Source: Planococcus sp. MSAK28401
Lineage (GTDB): Bacteria; Bacillota; Bacilli; Bacillales_A; Planococcaceae
Assembly: GCF_018283455.1 (NCBI RefSeq)
Contig: NZ_JAAMTH010000001.1
Coordinates: forward strand, 2,027,501-2,091,500
DNA length: 64,000 nt
Direction: 5' to 3'
The notes below the pieces were generated by a model. It worked only from the letters and a program-made list of their open reading frames with translations. It searched no databases and was not told the DNA's origin. Both the position numbers and the translations under genes were made by a program. Of the stretch, positions 49,740 through 60,687 are shown piece after piece; positions within the stretch are counted from its first letter, which is position 1; each line of letters starts with the position of its first letter.

Positions 49740-50297
49740 TTAAACTGCCATGATTTCAGTTTCTTTGTCTTTGGCCATGTCGTCGATCTTGGCGATATGC
49801 GTGTTCGTCATATCTTGCACATCATCCGAGTAGCCGCGCAAATCGTCGGCTGTAATTTCGCTCTTTTTCTCCAACTTTTTCAAATCGTCATTGGCATCGC
49901 GGCGAATATTGCGGATAACGACTTTTGCCTCTTCCGCCTCTTTTTTCACTTGTTTGACCAAATCTTTGCGGCGCTCTTCAGTAAGGGCCGGAACCGCAAG
50001 ACGAATGACGTTGCCGTCGTTTGAAGGGCTGAGTCCAAGATCTGATTTCATGATGGCTTTTTCGATTTCAGGCAATACGGTTTTGTCGTAAGGCTGGATC
50101 ATGATCAAGCGAGCTTCCGGTACGGAAATACCCGCAACTTGGTTGATCGGTGTAGGAGCCCCGTAATATTCGACCGTGATCTTATCGAGCAATGAAGGCG
50201 TCGCACGCCCCGCGCGGATAGAAGCCAAATCACGCGAAAAAGCTTGAATGGCATTGCTCATTTTCGTTTTCGTATCGTTCATGATTGTTTTCGGCAT
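49740..50297 (-). CDS. frr: Ribosome recycling factor
   Basis: 185 residues, the standard length. Splits the post-termination ribosome together with EF-G. Segments [21 protein letters not shown] and [13 protein letters not shown] are characteristic (the first given only in its core, [10 protein letters not shown]). The first base of its ATG is the last base of the pyrH stop, so the two genes overlap by one base; GAGGAG lies 9 bases upstream. Confidence 0.99.
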   Translation of the reverse strand: MPKTIMNDTKTKMSNAIQAFSRDLASIRAGRATPSLLDKITVEYYGAPTPINQVAGISVPEARLIMIQPYDKTVLPEIEKAIMKSDLGLSPSNDGNVIRLAVPALTEERRKDLVKQVKKEAEEAKVVIRNIRRDANDDLKKLEKKSEITADDLRGYSDDVQDMTNTHIAKIDDMAKDKETEIMAV

Positions 50298-51022
50298 TAT
50301 AATGATCTCCTCACTACTGTCCCGATCTTTTCACCCAGAACAGCTCGTTTTATGTTTCCTTTTTCCATTATAGAGAATACTACGAGTGGAATATCATTGT
50401 CCATACATAATGTGGAAGCTGTCGAGTCCATCACTTGAAGACCTTGCTGAATCACATCGAAATACGATAGTTCATCGTACTTGACTGCTTCAACATCGGT
50501 TTTTGGATCAGCAGAATACACGCCATCCACGTTGTTTTTCGCCATCAAGATGACATCAGCCTCGATTTCTGCCGCACGCAAGGCAGCTGTCGTATCTGTT
50601 GAGAAGTAAGGATTTCCAGTTCCGGCCGAGAAAATGACCACACGCTTTTTCTCGAGGTGGCGAATCGCTCTTCTGCGGATATACGGTTCAGCGACTTGGC
50701 GCATTTCAATCGAAGACAATACGCGCGTTTCTACGTCTTGCTTCTCGAGCGAATCCTGCAAGGCTAGTGAGTTCATGACGGTTGCCAGCATCCCCATATA
50801 GTCTGCAGTCGCACGGTCCATGCCCATTTCCGAACCTACTTTGCCGCGCCAGATATTTCCTCCGCCGACCACTACTGCTACTTCAACACCGAGGTCTACG
50901 ATTTCTTTCACTTGCGCTGCGACAGATTTAATGATTTCAGGGGAAAGACCGAAACCTTGTCCGCCTGCCATCGCTTCTCCACTTAATTTCAGTACAATGC
51001 GTTTGTATTTTGGAACACTCAT
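50297..51022 (-). CDS. pyrH: UMP kinase
   Basis: 241 residues. Bacterial amino-acid-kinase-type UMP kinase, making UDP. It opens with [20 protein letters not shown] and has [10 protein letters not shown] and [12 protein letters not shown]. It lies between tsf and frr, as in most bacteria. The gap to tsf contains a terminator, yet no distinct promoter was seen before pyrH. Confidence 0.98.
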   Translation of the reverse strand: MSVPKYKRIVLKLSGEAMAGGQGFGLSPEIIKSVAAQVKEIVDLGVEVAVVVGGGNIWRGKVGSEMGMDRATADYMGMLATVMNSLALQDSLEKQDVETRVLSSIEMRQVAEPYIRRRAIRHLEKKRVVIFSAGTGNPYFSTDTTAALRAAEIEADVILMAKNNVDGVYSADPKTDVEAVKYDELSYFDVIQQGLQVMDSTASTLCMDNDIPLVVFSIMEKGNIKRAVLGEKIGTVVRRSL

Positions 51023-51046
51023 CGGTACCCTCCGTTACACGTTTAT

Positions 51047-51078
51047 TGAAAAACAGGGAACACAACATTGTGCTCCCC
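51047..51078 (-). terminator. tsf terminator
   Basis: GGGGAGCACAA pairs with TTGTGTTCCCT (including a G-T pair), with TTTTTC downstream on the minus strand. It lies between tsf and pyrH. Confidence 0.82.
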
Positions 51079-51101
51079 GGATAACTCTTATAAAAGTTGG
51101 A

Positions 51102-51986
51102 TTATTTTTTGTTAACTTGGCTCATAACTTCGTCAGCGAAGTTGTCTTCGCGTTTTTCGATGCCTTCGCCCACTTCGTAACGGATGAACTCTTTTACCGT
51201 GCCGCCAACAGATGCTGCGAAATCGCGGACTTTCTGGTCAGAGTTTTTGACGAATGCTTGGTCAAGCAAGCAGATGTCTTCGAAGTATTTTCCAAGGCGG
51301 CCTTCAACCATTTTTTCAACGATTTTTTCTGGCTTGCCTTCGTTCAATGCTTGTTCAGTCAATACACTGCGCTCGCGTTCTACTTCATCAGCAGAGACTT
51401 CGTCACGTGAAATGTATTTCGGGTTAAGTGCAGCGATGTGCATTGCGATATCGCGTGCAGCTTGTGAATCGGATGAACCTTCCAATACAACTAGAACGCC
51501 GATACGGCCGCCCATGTGCAAGTAAGGGCCAAAAGCGTCGTTGTCCGATTTTGTGCGGACTTCAAAGCGGCGCAATGTAATTTTTTCGCCAATTTTAGCG
51601 ATAGCGTTCGAGATGTGGTCTGCTACTGACAAGCCGTTAGACATTGTCGAAGCGTTCGCTTCATCGATTGTTGCCGGTTTAGTTGCAAGCAAATGCTCGC
51701 CGATTTCTTTGACCAAAGTCTGGAAGCCTTCGTTTTTCGCTACGAAATCAGTTTCTGCGTTGACTTCATAGATGACTGCTTCGTTTCCTTCTTCAAGGAT
51801 TGACGTGATCCCTTCAGCTGCGATGCGATCTGCTTTTTTAGAAGCGCTTGACAATCCTTTTTCGCGAAGGAAATCTTGAGCTGCTTCAATGTCACCGTCA
51901 GTTTGTACCAATGCTTTTTTGCAATCCATCATACCTGCGCCTGTTTTTTCGCGCAATTCTTTAACCATTTGAGCTGTAACTGCCAT
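51102..51986 (-). CDS. tsf: Elongation factor Ts
   Basis: 294 residues. Nucleotide-exchange factor for EF-Tu. It opens [19 protein letters not shown] and has [21 protein letters not shown] and [10 protein letters not shown] (core motifs quoted). AAGGAGG precedes the ATG. It lies downstream of rpsB, from which a strong terminator separates it. Confidence 0.98.
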   Translation of the reverse strand: MAVTAQMVKELREKTGAGMMDCKKALVQTDGDIEAAQDFLREKGLSSASKKADRIAAEGITSILEEGNEAVIYEVNAETDFVAKNEGFQTLVKEIGEHLLATKPATIDEANASTMSNGLSVADHISNAIAKIGEKITLRRFEVRTKSDNDAFGPYLHMGGRIGVLVVLEGSSDSQAARDIAMHIAALNPKYISRDEVSADEVERERSVLTEQALNEGKPEKIVEKMVEGRLGKYFEDICLLDQAFVKNSDQKVRDFAASVGGTVKEFIRYEVGEGIEKREDNFADEVMSQVNKK

Positions 51987-52022
51987 GATTAAATTCCTCC
52001 TTCAACTTGTCTGTGTTTTCTC

Positions 52023-52060
52023 AAAAAAAGGTGATAAGTGGGGTTGGCCGCTTATCACCT
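52023..52060 (-). terminator. terminator between rpsB and tsf
   Basis: 10-bp stem AGGTGATAAG with its complement, 12-base loop, then seven T residues on the minus strand. It lies 15 bases after the rpsB stop and would lower tsf mRNA relative to rpsB. Confidence 0.92.
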
Positions 52061-52074
52061 GTAAACATTGCGAA

Positions 52075-52791
52075 TTACTCAGCAGTTTCCGCTGATGCTT
52101 CTTCGTCTTCTTCTGGCTTAGACTCAAGAAGAGCGTCAGCCATTTTGCCAGTCAATAGTTTGACCGCACGGATAGCATCATCGTTTGCAGGGATTACGTA
52201 ATCGATTTCGTCCGGGTCGCAGTTTGTATCAACGATACCTACGATTGGAATGTTCAATTTCATAGCTTCTGCTACTGCGATGCGTTCTTTACGTGGGTCT
52301 ACGACGAACATTACGTCTGGAAGACCGTTCATGTCACGGATACCGCCTAGGAATTTCTCCAAGCGTTCGTGTTGTTTTTTCAATTGGACTACTTCTTTTT
52401 TCGGAAGGACATCGAAAGTGCCGTCTTCTTCCATGCGCTCGATCTGTTTCATGCGGTTAACACGTTTTTGGATCGTGCCGAAGTTAGTCAAAGTACCACC
52501 CAACCAGCGTTGGTTGATGTAGTAGTTGCCAGAACGTTCTGCTTCTTCTTTGATAGCGTCCTGAGCTTGTTTTTTTGTTCCTACGAACAAGACTTTACCG
52601 CCTTCTTCGCCCACTTGCTTCATGAAGTTATAAGCTTCCTCAAGTTTGCGGACCGTCTTTTGAAGGTCGATGATGTAGATGCCGTTACGTTCCACGAAGA
52701 TGTATTTTTTCATTTTCGGGTTCCAGCGGCGCGTCTGGTGGCCAAAGTGAACACCAGCTTCAAGCAATTGTTTCATTGAAATTACTGCCAT
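52075..52791 (-). CDS. rpsB: 30S ribosomal protein S2
   Basis: 238 residues. The segment [20 protein letters not shown] (residues about 12-31, shown in part) and NRMKQIERM are characteristic, with [14 protein letters not shown] near residue 185. The C-terminus is acidic ([11 protein letters not shown]). AGGAGG precedes the ATG. It has a promoter and a leader of about 110 bases. In B. subtilis the fla/che genes lie between codY and rpsB; here there is a hairpin-rich gap. Confidence 0.99.
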   Translation of the reverse strand: MAVISMKQLLEAGVHFGHQTRRWNPKMKKYIFVERNGIYIIDLQKTVRKLEEAYNFMKQVGEEGGKVLFVGTKKQAQDAIKEEAERSGNYYINQRWLGGTLTNFGTIQKRVNRMKQIERMEEDGTFDVLPKKEVVQLKKQHERLEKFLGGIRDMNGLPDVMFVVDPRKERIAVAEAMKLNIPIVGIVDTNCDPDEIDYVIPANDDAIRAVKLLTGKMADALLESKPEEDEEASAETAE

Positions 52792-52903
52792 GATGTGTTT
52801 CCTCCTAATAGGTTTTTGTTTGCCTCCGCACTCTTCGCTTCTGAACCGTTACCCATACAGGCACCTGCGGAACAGATCGGAATGCGTGTGTATTTAACAC
52901 CAT
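52792..52903 (-). promoter_or_regulatory. rpsB mRNA leader
   Basis: About 110 bases from the predicted start to the S2 ATG. An arm TCCGCA (minus strand 52866-52871) can pair with TGCGGA (52825-52830), closing a loop of about 35 bases just before the ribosome site. S2 autoregulates in some bacteria, so an RNA control element is plausible; I cannot match it to a named family. Confidence 0.35.
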
Positions 52904-52908
52904 TTGAA

Positions 52909-52938
52909 ATTATACCACGCAGTTGCTGGTGCCTGCAA
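52909..52938 (-). promoter_or_regulatory. rpsB promoter
   Basis: Minus-strand TTGCAG (52933-52938), 18-base spacer, TATAAT (52909-52914). Confidence 0.75.
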
Positions 52939-52999
52939 CTGATATTTATAAAAGCTTGGAAAAGGTATAGGGGCTTTTGAGAAACCTCGGCTATTTTTT

Positions 53000-53222
53000 C
53001 GTTCCGCTCCAGCCGGACGCTTTCGGGCCCACAGGATGTGGGTCATGCAGCTGGCGCGACAGGAGATCGCGTTGCCAGCTGCCTGGGCACGATTCGTCGA
53101 GTAAGCCCCGCATAGAAAGCCGCTGCTCCCACATCTGCTAGCAGATGCGTCGCAAATGAACATACTCAGCAAGGCTTCGCATATTCATTAGTCGCCGGCT
53201 TCCGCTACACTAGCGCCGGAGA
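53000..53222. repeat. hairpin-rich intergenic element, repeat-like
   Basis: GC-richer than its surroundings and non-coding. It holds three hairpins: CCCAC/GTGGG (53028-53042), a nested GCAGCTGGC/GCCAGCTGC stem with inner GCGA/TCGC (53047-53082), and the perfect 16-bp palindrome CATCTGCTAGCAGATG (53132-53147). The first two loops both carry AGGA. CGCCGG recurs at its right end. It looks like an interspersed intergenic repeat, but a single window cannot show copy number. The remaining 53223-53333 shows nothing I recognise. Confidence 0.5.
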
Positions 53223-53333
53223 ATTATTTCTTCAACACCCTTTTAAATTCGCTTGATTATAAACAGGAGATGAAACAGAAAATTTGTAATGAAAAGCTGT
53301 AACTTCTTTATCATTCCGAGGTAGTACAAAACG

Positions 53334-53371
53334 CAAAAACCGCCCCGGAACTATTGGATAGTCCGGGGCGG
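53334..53371 (-). terminator. codY terminator
   Basis: About 14-bp GC-rich stem CCGCCCCGGA with its complement plus inner ACTAT/ATAGT, loop of 3 bases, then TTTTTG on the minus strand. It lies 10 bases after the codY stop. Confidence 0.95.
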
Positions 53372-53380
53372 CGTGTGAAA

Positions 53381-54160
53381 TTAATTCATTTTTAATTGCT
53401 CGAGCTCTGCAAGGAATTTCGTATTCAATACTTTGATATACGTTCCTTTCATGCCGAGTGAACGTGATTCGATAACGCCAGCACTCTCAAGTTTGCGGAG
53501 TGCGTTGACGATAACCGAACGCGTGATGCCGACGCGGTCAGCAATTTTAGATGCCACAAGCAATCCTTCGTTGCCATCGAGTTCTTCAAAGATATGCTCG
53601 ATTGCTTCAAGTTCGCTGTATGAAAGCGAGCTGATCGCCATTTGGACAACAGCTTTGCTGCGGGCTTCTTCTTCGATGCGGTCACCTTTTTCACGGAGGA
53701 TCTCCATGCCGACAACTGTTGCGCCGTATTCACCAAGGATCAAATCGTCGTCGCCGAACTGGTCGTTAACACGGCCAAGCAACAATGTGCCAAGGCGCTC
53801 ACCGCCGCCGATGATTGGAACGATTGTGGTCAAGCCGTTTTTGAATAGTTCGCGCTCTTCGACAGGGAAGATTGTGTGCTCACTGTTCACATCCATGTTA
53901 GCGGATGTTTCTGTAACGTTCGAAAGGTTTTGTGTGTATTCGACCGGGAATTGGCGTTCTTCCAACATGTTCTTCATACGGTCGTTTTCGATCTGCTGGT
54001 TGACAGCGTAGCCAAGAACCTTCCCTTTGCGGCTGACGACGAAGACATTTGCCTCGATGACTTCGCTCAATGTTTCAGCCATGTCCTTAAAGTTTACCGG
54101 CTTGCCGGCTGCTGCTTGCAACATAGAGTTAATGCGTCTTGTTTTTCCCAATAAATTCAT
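53381..54160 (-). CDS. codY: GTP- and branched-chain-amino-acid-sensing repressor CodY
   Basis: 259 residues, the standard length. N-terminal GAF domain binding isoleucine, leucine and valine ([15 protein letters not shown], then [16 protein letters not shown]), linker, and a C-terminal winged helix with the recognition helix in [21 protein letters not shown] (about 203-223). Global regulator of nutrient adaptation; in B. subtilis it also controls the nup genes. The start at 54160 has AGGAGG about 10 bases upstream. It is last in xerC-hslV-hslU-codY. Confidence 0.98.
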   Translation of the reverse strand: MNLLGKTRRINSMLQAAAGKPVNFKDMAETLSEVIEANVFVVSRKGKVLGYAVNQQIENDRMKNMLEERQFPVEYTQNLSNVTETSANMDVNSEHTIFPVEERELFKNGLTTIVPIIGGGERLGTLLLGRVNDQFGDDDLILGEYGATVVGMEILREKGDRIEEEARSKAVVQMAISSLSYSELEAIEHIFEELDGNEGLLVASKIADRVGITRSVIVNALRKLESAGVIESRSLGMKGTYIKVLNTKFLAELEQLKMN

Positions 54161-54255
54161 AATTATGAACCTCCTACATGATTCGTACGTATTTCGCACC
54201 GTTTATTCAATATTCTAAAGGTTTTTACACTTTAATGAAACCAATACGCCTTGTT

Positions 54256-55653
54256 CTACAAGATAAATTGTGACAAATCTTTGTTTTTCGCCACATTTTC
54301 AAGTTTTTCATTAACGTATTGAGGAGTGATATCGATTTGAGCAGGTGAAATCTCAGATGCCTCAAATGACAGGTCTTCCAATAAGCGTTCCAATATTGTA
54401 TGAAGTCGGCGAGCGCCGATATTATCCGTCTGTTGATTTACTTCATAAGCAATTTCCGCAAGTCTGACGATTGACGCATCAGTAAAGTGTACCATAACTC
54501 CCTCGGTTTCGAGAAGGGCTTTATACTGATTGAGCAAGGAATGTTTTGGTTCCGTCAAAATTTTCACGAAATCATCGACTTCCAGCTTGGTCAATTCGAC
54601 GCGGATCGGGAAACGGCCCTGCAATTCCGGGATCAAGTCGGAAGGCTTTGACATATGGAAAGCACCGGCTGCGACAAACAGTACATAATCGGTTTTCACC
54701 GCGCCATATTTTGTCGATACAGTCGAGCCTTCGACGATCGGCAGGATGTCGCGCTGTACCCCTTCTCTTGAAACATCTGCAGAAGAACTGGAACTTTTGC
54801 TGGCGATTTTGTCCATTTCGTCGATGAAGATGATGCCATGCTGCTCAGCGCGGCGAATCGCCTCAGACGAGATTTCCTCACTGTCGACCAGTTTTTCCGA
54901 TTCCTCGGCCGTCAGTACGCGCCGGGCGTCTTTCACTTGCATGCGGCGCTTTTTCTTTTTCTTTGGCATCAAGGAAGATAAGGCATCCTGCATATTTTCG
55001 CCCATCTGCTCCATTCCCGAGCCTTGGAAAGCGTCAAACATGGAAGCCGTGTTTTCCGTCACTTCCACTGTCACCCACTCGTCTTCCAACTTGCCGGCTT
55101 TCAGGTCAGCGGCAATTTCGCGGCGCTTGACGCGCACTTCCACTTCAGCTTCCGGATCTTCCTCTTCCTGTTCTTGTTTTTGGCCAAAGAACATTTCAAG
55201 CGGGTTTTGCGCCGTCTGTTTTTTCTTCATTGACGGCGCCAGCAATTTCACGAGTCGGTCATTGGCAGAGGATTCTGCACGCTCTTTCACAGCTTCGTAT
55301 TTTTCTTCTTTGACGATGCGCACCGATGCTTCCACTAAATCACGAACCATCGACTCCACATCGCGACCGACATATCCGACTTCCGTAAACTTCGTCGCTT
55401 CGACTTTGATGAACGGCGCGCCAGTCAGTTTTGCGATGCGGCGCGCGATTTCCGTTTTCCCGACGCCTGTCGGACCGATCATTAAAATATTCTTCGGGAT
55501 AACTTCATCTTGCATTTCTTCATCGAGACGGCTGCGGCGGTAGCGGTTGCGCAGCGCAATCGCGATTGAGCGCTTGGCGTCTTTTTGCCCGACGATGAAG
55601 CGGTCCAAGTGATCGGTAATCTGCCGGGGAGTTAAATCGGTTTGTGTTTTCAT
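54256..55653 (-). CDS. hslU: ATP-dependent protease ATPase subunit HslU (ClpY)
   Basis: 465 residues. AAA+ unfoldase that feeds HslV. Walker [10 protein letters not shown] at 60-67, pore-loop region [10 protein letters not shown], Walker [12 protein letters not shown] and sensor RFPIRVEL are seen. The I-domain between them is Glu/Lys-rich. The ATG overlaps the hslV stop (ATGA). It precedes codY by 95 bases, the order codV-clpQ-clpY-codY of B. subtilis. Confidence 0.98.
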   Translation of the reverse strand: MKTQTDLTPRQITDHLDRFIVGQKDAKRSIAIALRNRYRRSRLDEEMQDEVIPKNILMIGPTGVGKTEIARRIAKLTGAPFIKVEATKFTEVGYVGRDVESMVRDLVEASVRIVKEEKYEAVKERAESSANDRLVKLLAPSMKKKQTAQNPLEMFFGQKQEQEEEDPEAEVEVRVKRREIAADLKAGKLEDEWVTVEVTENTASMFDAFQGSGMEQMGENMQDALSSLMPKKKKKRRMQVKDARRVLTAEESEKLVDSEEISSEAIRRAEQHGIIFIDEMDKIASKSSSSSADVSREGVQRDILPIVEGSTVSTKYGAVKTDYVLFVAAGAFHMSKPSDLIPELQGRFPIRVELTKLEVDDFVKILTEPKHSLLNQYKALLETEGVMVHFTDASIVRLAEIAYEVNQQTDNIGARRLHTILERLLEDLSFEASEISPAQIDITPQYVNEKLENVAKNKDLSQFIL

Positions 55654-56198
55654 TCTGACAACTCCTCCATGATGATTTGGTGGTTGGTATAGACGCAAAT
55701 ATCTGCAGCCGTTTCAAGCGCGGATTGGGCAATTTCGCCTGCCGTCAGCTGGTCGCCTGCATATTTTTTCAATGCCCGGCCAGCCGCAAGCGCATAATTG
55801 CCGCCTGAGCCGATTGCCAAGATCCCGTCATCAGGTTCGATGACTTCACCAGTGCCTGAGACAAGCAATAGTTCATCTTTGTTCATGACAATGAGCATCG
55901 CTTCCAGCTGCCGCAGCATTTTATCGCCGCGCCATTGCTTCGCAAGTTCGACGGCAGCGCGCTGAAGATTGCCGTTGTATTCAGTAAGCTTGCCTTCAAA
56001 CATTTCAAACAGCGTAAAGGCATCTGCCACAGAACCGGCAAATCCAGTCAGCACTTCGTTGTTATAGAGCCTGCGGACTTTTTTCGCGGTATGTTTCATG
56101 ACGACGGCATTGCCGAATGTCACTTGCCCATCGCCTGCCATAGCCGATTTGCCTTTATGCTTTACGGCAAAGATCGTGGTTGCATGAAATTCCTGCAT
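55650..56198 (-). CDS. hslV: ATP-dependent protease peptidase subunit HslV (ClpQ)
   Basis: 182 residues. Proteasome-like threonine peptidase. It begins [20 protein letters not shown], with [22 protein letters not shown] downstream (core). B. subtilis ClpQ starts MSSFHATTIF and uses its N-terminal Ser; here residue 2 is Gln, so the nucleophile is expected to be Thr7 or Thr8 after removal of a short propeptide. The gene is otherwise typical. It is 16 bases from xerC and coupled to hslU. Confidence 0.96.
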   Translation of the reverse strand: MQEFHATTIFAVKHKGKSAMAGDGQVTFGNAVVMKHTAKKVRRLYNNEVLTGFAGSVADAFTLFEMFEGKLTEYNGNLQRAAVELAKQWRGDKMLRQLEAMLIVMNKDELLLVSGTGEVIEPDDGILAIGSGGNYALAAGRALKKYAGDQLTAGEIAQSALETAADICVYTNHQIIMEELSE

Positions 56199-56214
56199 GT
56201 TAAGGTTCTCCTCC

Positions 56215-57108
56215 TTATGCCCTTGGATGGGCTTTTAAATACGTATTGCGCAAATGGTCTTTTGTCACGTGCGTATAGACTTGCGTGGAACTGAGATGCG
56301 CATGGCCCAATAATTCCTGGACCGTGCGCATATCCGCCCCGTTGTTCAAAAGATGGGTAGCGAATGTATGGCGGATCATATGGGGGTAGATCGATGAATT
56401 GAGCGATGCCTTTTTCATGCATTCGTTCAAAATATGGCGGATCCCGCGGTCCGTCACCCCATCCCCCCGGCTATTGACGAATAGCATGTCGTGCTCTTTC
56501 GACTTCATCAACCTTGGACGGGCCGAGTCGATATAAAGTTCCAATGCGTCGTGGGCAAACTGGCCGTAAGGGATGTAACGCTCTTTTCTGCCCTTGCCGA
56601 GCACTTTGACAATATGCATATGGCGGTCCAAATCTTTCATCTTGATCGATACGCATTCACTGACGCGCATGCCGGTTGCATAAAGCAGCTCCAGCAAAGC
56701 ACGGTTCCTAAGCGACAGCGCATCTTCCCCCGTGAGTGACGCGAACAGCTGCTCAAGCTCTTCTTCGTAGAAAAATTGCGGCAGCCGCTCTTCTTTCTTC
56801 GGATGGAACAGCGAACGAAATGCTGCTTCACTGAGCCCGAATTCGCGGTTGCCATAGCGGAAAAACGAGCGGATAGCAGAGATTTTCCGAGAGATTGACG
56901 TTCTGGATAATTCGGCTTCATATAGTTTCGTTACATAATTTCGCGCATGAAGGTATTCGACTTCGTGCAGATCGCTCACGCCTTCTTGTTCCAAAAACAG
57001 AAAAAAACCCTCCAGATCCTGTAGGTACTGGTGGACAGTGTGGGCAGAGTAATTCTTTTCCAATTGGATATAGCTCATGAACGATTCGAGCATCTGTTCT
57101 TTCGTCAT
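56215..57108 (-). CDS. xerC: Tyrosine recombinase XerC (CodV)
   Basis: 297 residues. Resolves chromosome dimers at dif with XerD. All catalytic residues are seen: R148 (TGMRVSE), K172 (GKGRKER), H243 and R246 (HMIRHTF), H269 (LLGHAH) and nucleophile Y278 (VYTHV). The N-terminal SAM-like core-binding domain is at about 5-90. Position between trmFO and hslV marks it as the housekeeping CodV rather than a phage integrase. Confidence 0.97.
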   Translation of the reverse strand: MTKEQMLESFMSYIQLEKNYSAHTVHQYLQDLEGFFLFLEQEGVSDLHEVEYLHARNYVTKLYEAELSRTSISRKISAIRSFFRYGNREFGLSEAAFRSLFHPKKEERLPQFFYEEELEQLFASLTGEDALSLRNRALLELLYATGMRVSECVSIKMKDLDRHMHIVKVLGKGRKERYIPYGQFAHDALELYIDSARPRLMKSKEHDMLFVNSRGDGVTDRGIRHILNECMKKASLNSSIYPHMIRHTFATHLLNNGADMRTVQELLGHAHLSSTQVYTHVTKDHLRNTYLKAHPRA

Positions 57109-57131
57109 CTGGCACGCCGCCTTTCAGGCAA

Positions 57132-57172
57132 TTAAAAAAGCCTCTAAAGTATACCAATACTTAGAGGCTTTT
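57132..57172 (-). terminator. trmFO terminator
   Basis: Long inverted repeat AAAAAAGCCTCTAA with its complement and an inner AGTAT/ATACT arm; T-runs on both strands, so it could act in both directions. It lies 6 bases after the trmFO stop. Confidence 0.93.
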
Positions 57173-57177
57173 TTCAA

Positions 57178-58488
57178 TTAAATCGTCACTGAATTCATAT
57201 AATTTTGAATTGATTCCAAAGCGCGGTTGGCGTGGCGTTCAGCGCGTTCCTGCTTGGACTTGATGCGTTCCCCAAGATCCGGGAACAATCCGAAATTGAT
57301 GTTCATCGGCTGGAAGTTCTTCGAATCCGCTTCAGTAATATAACGCGCCATGCTGCCAAGTGCAGTTTCTGCAGGCAATACGACCGGCTCTTCGCCAAGT
57401 GCCAGTTTCGCCGCGTTGATGCCTGCGAGCAATCCGCTTCCCGCAGATTCCACATAGCCTTCGACGCCTGTCATTTGGCCGGCGAAGAAGATATTCGGAT
57501 CGGCTTTCAACTGATAGGTCGGCTTCAAGACATTCGGTGAGTTAATGAATGTATTGCGGTGCATGACGCCGTAGCGGACGATCTCGACATTCTCTAGCCC
57601 CGGAATCATGCGCAGGATTTCTTTTTGCGCTCCCCATTTCAAATGGGTCTGGAATCCGACGATATTGTACAGCGTGCCGGCTGCATCGTCCTGGCGCAAT
57701 TGCACGACTGCGTAAGGCCGCTTGCCAGTTTTCGGATCTTCGAGCCCGACAGGTTTCATCGGCCCAAAGGTTAAGGTCTTATCGCCTCTGGCAGCCATCA
57801 CTTCGACCGGCATACAGCCTTCGAAATAGATTTCTTTTTCGAATTCCTTAAGCGGTACGACTTCCGCTTCGACCAAAGCCGTATGGAAGCGGCGGAACTC
57901 TTCTTCGGTCATCGGGCAATTCAGATAAGCGGCTTCGCCTTTATCGTAGCGCGATTTCAAATAGACTTTGTCCATATCGATGCTGTCTTTTTCGACGATC
58001 GGTGCTGCCGCGTCGTAGAAATAGAGATATTCTTCGCCAGTCAGCTTGCGGACTTTTTCGGCAAGCGCGGGCGAAGTCAATGGGCCAGTTGCGATGATGG
58101 TGATGCCTTCCGGGATTTCTGTCACTTCTTCATTGATCACTTCGACGAGTGGGTGATTGCGGACATTTTCCGTGACCATTCCTGCAAACTCGTGACGGTC
58201 GACTGCAAGCGCGCCGCCAGCAGGCACTGATGCTTTATCGGCTGCATCAATGATGACTGAATCCAACTTGCGCATTTCTTCTTTGATGACGCCGACCGCA
58301 TTGGTCAATGAATTGGCGCGCAGCGAGTTGCTGCAGACCAATTCCGCAAATTTATCCGTATGGTGTGCCGGCGTTTGTTTGACCGGGCGCATTTCATAAA
58401 GCCTGACATTGACGCCGCGTTTGGCGATTTGCCATGCCGCTTCGCTTCCTGCAAGTCCGGCACCGATTACATTTACAATTTTCGTCAT
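57178..58488 (-). CDS. trmFO: Methylenetetrahydrofolate-tRNA-(uracil-54-C5)-methyltransferase
   Basis: 436 residues. FAD enzyme that makes ribothymidine 54 in tRNA using methylenetetrahydrofolate, formerly called Gid. FAD motif [13 protein letters not shown] at the N-terminus, [18 protein letters not shown] downstream (core SNSLRANS) and [20 protein letters not shown] near the C-terminus (core [10 protein letters not shown]). It lies 21 bases from topA, probably co-transcribed with it. Confidence 0.97.
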   Translation of the reverse strand: MTKIVNVIGAGLAGSEAAWQIAKRGVNVRLYEMRPVKQTPAHHTDKFAELVCSNSLRANSLTNAVGVIKEEMRKLDSVIIDAADKASVPAGGALAVDRHEFAGMVTENVRNHPLVEVINEEVTEIPEGITIIATGPLTSPALAEKVRKLTGEEYLYFYDAAAPIVEKDSIDMDKVYLKSRYDKGEAAYLNCPMTEEEFRRFHTALVEAEVVPLKEFEKEIYFEGCMPVEVMAARGDKTLTFGPMKPVGLEDPKTGKRPYAVVQLRQDDAAGTLYNIVGFQTHLKWGAQKEILRMIPGLENVEIVRYGVMHRNTFINSPNVLKPTYQLKADPNIFFAGQMTGVEGYVESAGSGLLAGINAAKLALGEEPVVLPAETALGSMARYITEADSKNFQPMNINFGLFPDLGERIKSKQERAERHANRALESIQNYMNSVTI

Positions 58489-58508
58489 GATAAAACACCT
58501 CTATATAA

Positions 58509-60578
58509 TTATTGAACTTCTTCTTTATAGTCGCATGCTGTGCAATTGATCTGCACGCCTTTTTTCACTTTCTTTTCCACCATCAAGCTGCTGCATTTCG
58601 GGCAAGGGCGTTCGATCGGCTTGTCCCAAGACACGAATTCACATTCCGGATAGCGTTCGCAGCCGTAGAATACGCGGCGCTTCTTGCTTTTCCGTTCGAC
58701 GATCTCGCCTTCTTTACAAGTCGGGCACTTGACGCCGATATGTTTGACGATCGCTTTCGTGTTGCGGCATTCCGGGAAATTGCTGCAGGCCATGAACTTG
58801 CCGTAGCGCCCAAGCTTGAACACCATCGGCGAACCGCACTCCTCGCAATCTTCTCCAGCGGGCTCGTCTTTGATCTGGACTTTCTCCATTTCATTTTCCG
58901 CCACTTCGAGATCTTTGGCGAACTCTTTGTAAAAGACATCGATGATCGCGCGCCAGTCGACTTCACTTTCTTCGATGCTGTCCAAATCGTTTTCCATTTT
59001 CGCGGTAAACTCGATATTCAAAATATCCGGGAAGAAATCACGCACCAATTGATGGACGATTTCTCCAAGTTCGGTCGGGATGAAACGCTTCGCATCGAGT
59101 GCCACATAGCCGCGTTTTTGGATGGTATCCAAAGTCGGCGCATAGGTTGACGGTCGGCCTATCCCAAGTTCTTCCAAAGTGCGTACCAATCGCGCTTCCG
59201 TATAGCGCGGAGGCGGCTGGGTGAAATGCTGGTTCGGCGTGATTTCAGTCGCTTTGACTTTGTCGCCTTCCTTCATTTCCGGGAGGATGTTGTCTTTTTC
59301 TTCTTTTTTATCATCGGTCCCTTCAATATAAAGCTTCATGAAACCAGGAAACTTCACTTGAGAACCATTGGCACGGAAAATCGCTTCGCCGTTTTGCAGC
59401 TCTGCCATTACCGTATCAAGGACAGCCGGTGACATCTGGCTCGCCACAAAACGGTCCCAGATCAGCTTGTACAAGCGGTAAAGGTCGCGGGATAAAATGC
59501 TCTTCAACGATTCCGGCGTACGGTGGACGCTAGTCGGTCGGACAGCTTCATGGGCATCTTGCGATTTTTGAGATTGTTTTGCTGCAGGCTTCTGCGTCAA
59601 ATATTCCTCTCCGTATTTGTCGAGGATAAACCCGATCGTATCTTGCTTGGCCGATTCGGAGATCCTGGTGGAATCCGTACGCATATACGTGATCAAACCG
59701 GTTACGCCTTCTTTTCCGACCGAGATCCCTTCATAGAGCTGCTGGGCGAGCATCATCGTTTTCTTGGCACGGAAGTTCAACTTGCGCGCTGCTTCCTGCT
59801 GGAGAGAGGATGTGGTGAAAGATGGGGAAGGATTTCGTTTGCGTTCTTTTTTGACAACGCTCTTCACTAAGAAATCCTTGCCTTTCATCGTAGCCAGCAC
59901 GGCTTTGACCTCTTCTTCATTCGAGAGCTTCAGTTTCTTTTCGGGAGTTCCGTAAAACTGTGCCTCGAAAGTTTTTTTCGCTTTTTCGAACTCACCGGTA
60001 ATCGACCAATACTCTTCCGGTTCGAAATTCTTGATTTCGTTCTCGCGGTCGATGATCAGGCCCAACGCAACCGATTGCACACGGCCAGCCGACAAGCCTT
60101 TTTTCACTTTTTTCCATAGAATCGGGCTAATGCTATAGCCGACGAGGCGGTCAAGGATGCGTCGCGCTTGTTGGGCATCGACTAAATCCATATCCAATTT
60201 GCGCGGTTGCTTAAACGCATCTTTTACTGCGTCTTTCGTAATTTCGTTGAATACGACGCGGCAATCCGAATCGACGTCCACTCCGAGCGCGTTCGCCAAA
60301 TGCCAGGCGATCGCTTCACCTTCTCTGTCGGGGTCAGCCGCGAGAAAGACTTTTTTCGCTTTTTTCGCTTCTTTTTTTAGATCCTGTAAGATCGGGCCTT
60401 TTCCGCGAATCGTAATATAGCGGGGTTCGTAATTATTTTCAACATCTACCCCCATCTGGCTGCGCGGCAAATCGCGCAAATGGCCGAGTGAGGCTTTCAC
60501 TTTATACTTTTTTCCCAAATACCGTTCAATTGTCTTCGCTTTTGCAGGCGATTCGACAATCACCAAATAATCTGCCAT
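58509..60578 (-). CDS. topA: DNA topoisomerase I
   Basis: 689 residues, near the 691 of B. subtilis TopA. Type IA enzyme that relaxes negative supercoils. TOPRIM domain with [11 protein letters not shown] at the start and [12 protein letters not shown], catalytic Tyr in [11 protein letters not shown] near 297, and three C-terminal four-Cys zinc motifs starting near 575 (CEEC), 617 (CPTC) and 659 (CPKC). It has a plausible promoter in the 109-base gap after dprA. Confidence 0.98.
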   Translation of the reverse strand: MADYLVIVESPAKAKTIERYLGKKYKVKASLGHLRDLPRSQMGVDVENNYEPRYITIRGKGPILQDLKKEAKKAKKVFLAADPDREGEAIAWHLANALGVDVDSDCRVVFNEITKDAVKDAFKQPRKLDMDLVDAQQARRILDRLVGYSISPILWKKVKKGLSAGRVQSVALGLIIDRENEIKNFEPEEYWSITGEFEKAKKTFEAQFYGTPEKKLKLSNEEEVKAVLATMKGKDFLVKSVVKKERKRNPSPSFTTSSLQQEAARKLNFRAKKTMMLAQQLYEGISVGKEGVTGLITYMRTDSTRISESAKQDTIGFILDKYGEEYLTQKPAAKQSQKSQDAHEAVRPTSVHRTPESLKSILSRDLYRLYKLIWDRFVASQMSPAVLDTVMAELQNGEAIFRANGSQVKFPGFMKLYIEGTDDKKEEKDNILPEMKEGDKVKATEITPNQHFTQPPPRYTEARLVRTLEELGIGRPSTYAPTLDTIQKRGYVALDAKRFIPTELGEIVHQLVRDFFPDILNIEFTAKMENDLDSIEESEVDWRAIIDVFYKEFAKDLEVAENEMEKVQIKDEPAGEDCEECGSPMVFKLGRYGKFMACSNFPECRNTKAIVKHIGVKCPTCKEGEIVERKSKKRRVFYGCERYPECEFVSWDKPIERPCPKCSSLMVEKKVKKGVQINCTACDYKEEVQ

Positions 60579-60634
60579 TCATACTCCTCCTCATAGAGGT
60601 CTCTTCAAATTGTGTAAAGAATCACCTGATGCAA

Positions 60635-60663
60635 AATGTATAACAGTTTTTGGCTGATTGCAA
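60635..60663 (-). promoter_or_regulatory. candidate topA promoter
   Basis: Minus-strand TTGCAA (60658-60663), 17-base spacer, TACATT (60635-60640). Moderate matches; a TATACA overlapping the -10 gives a 15-base spacing instead. Confidence 0.5.
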
Positions 60664-60687
60664 GGCTTTTCGTCGAACCGCCAGTTT

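Noticed and set aside
52894-53172. 92-codon minus-strand open frame in the codY-rpsB gap
   Set aside because: It runs through the hairpin element, has no ribosome site, and its composition follows the hairpins rather than a protein pattern.
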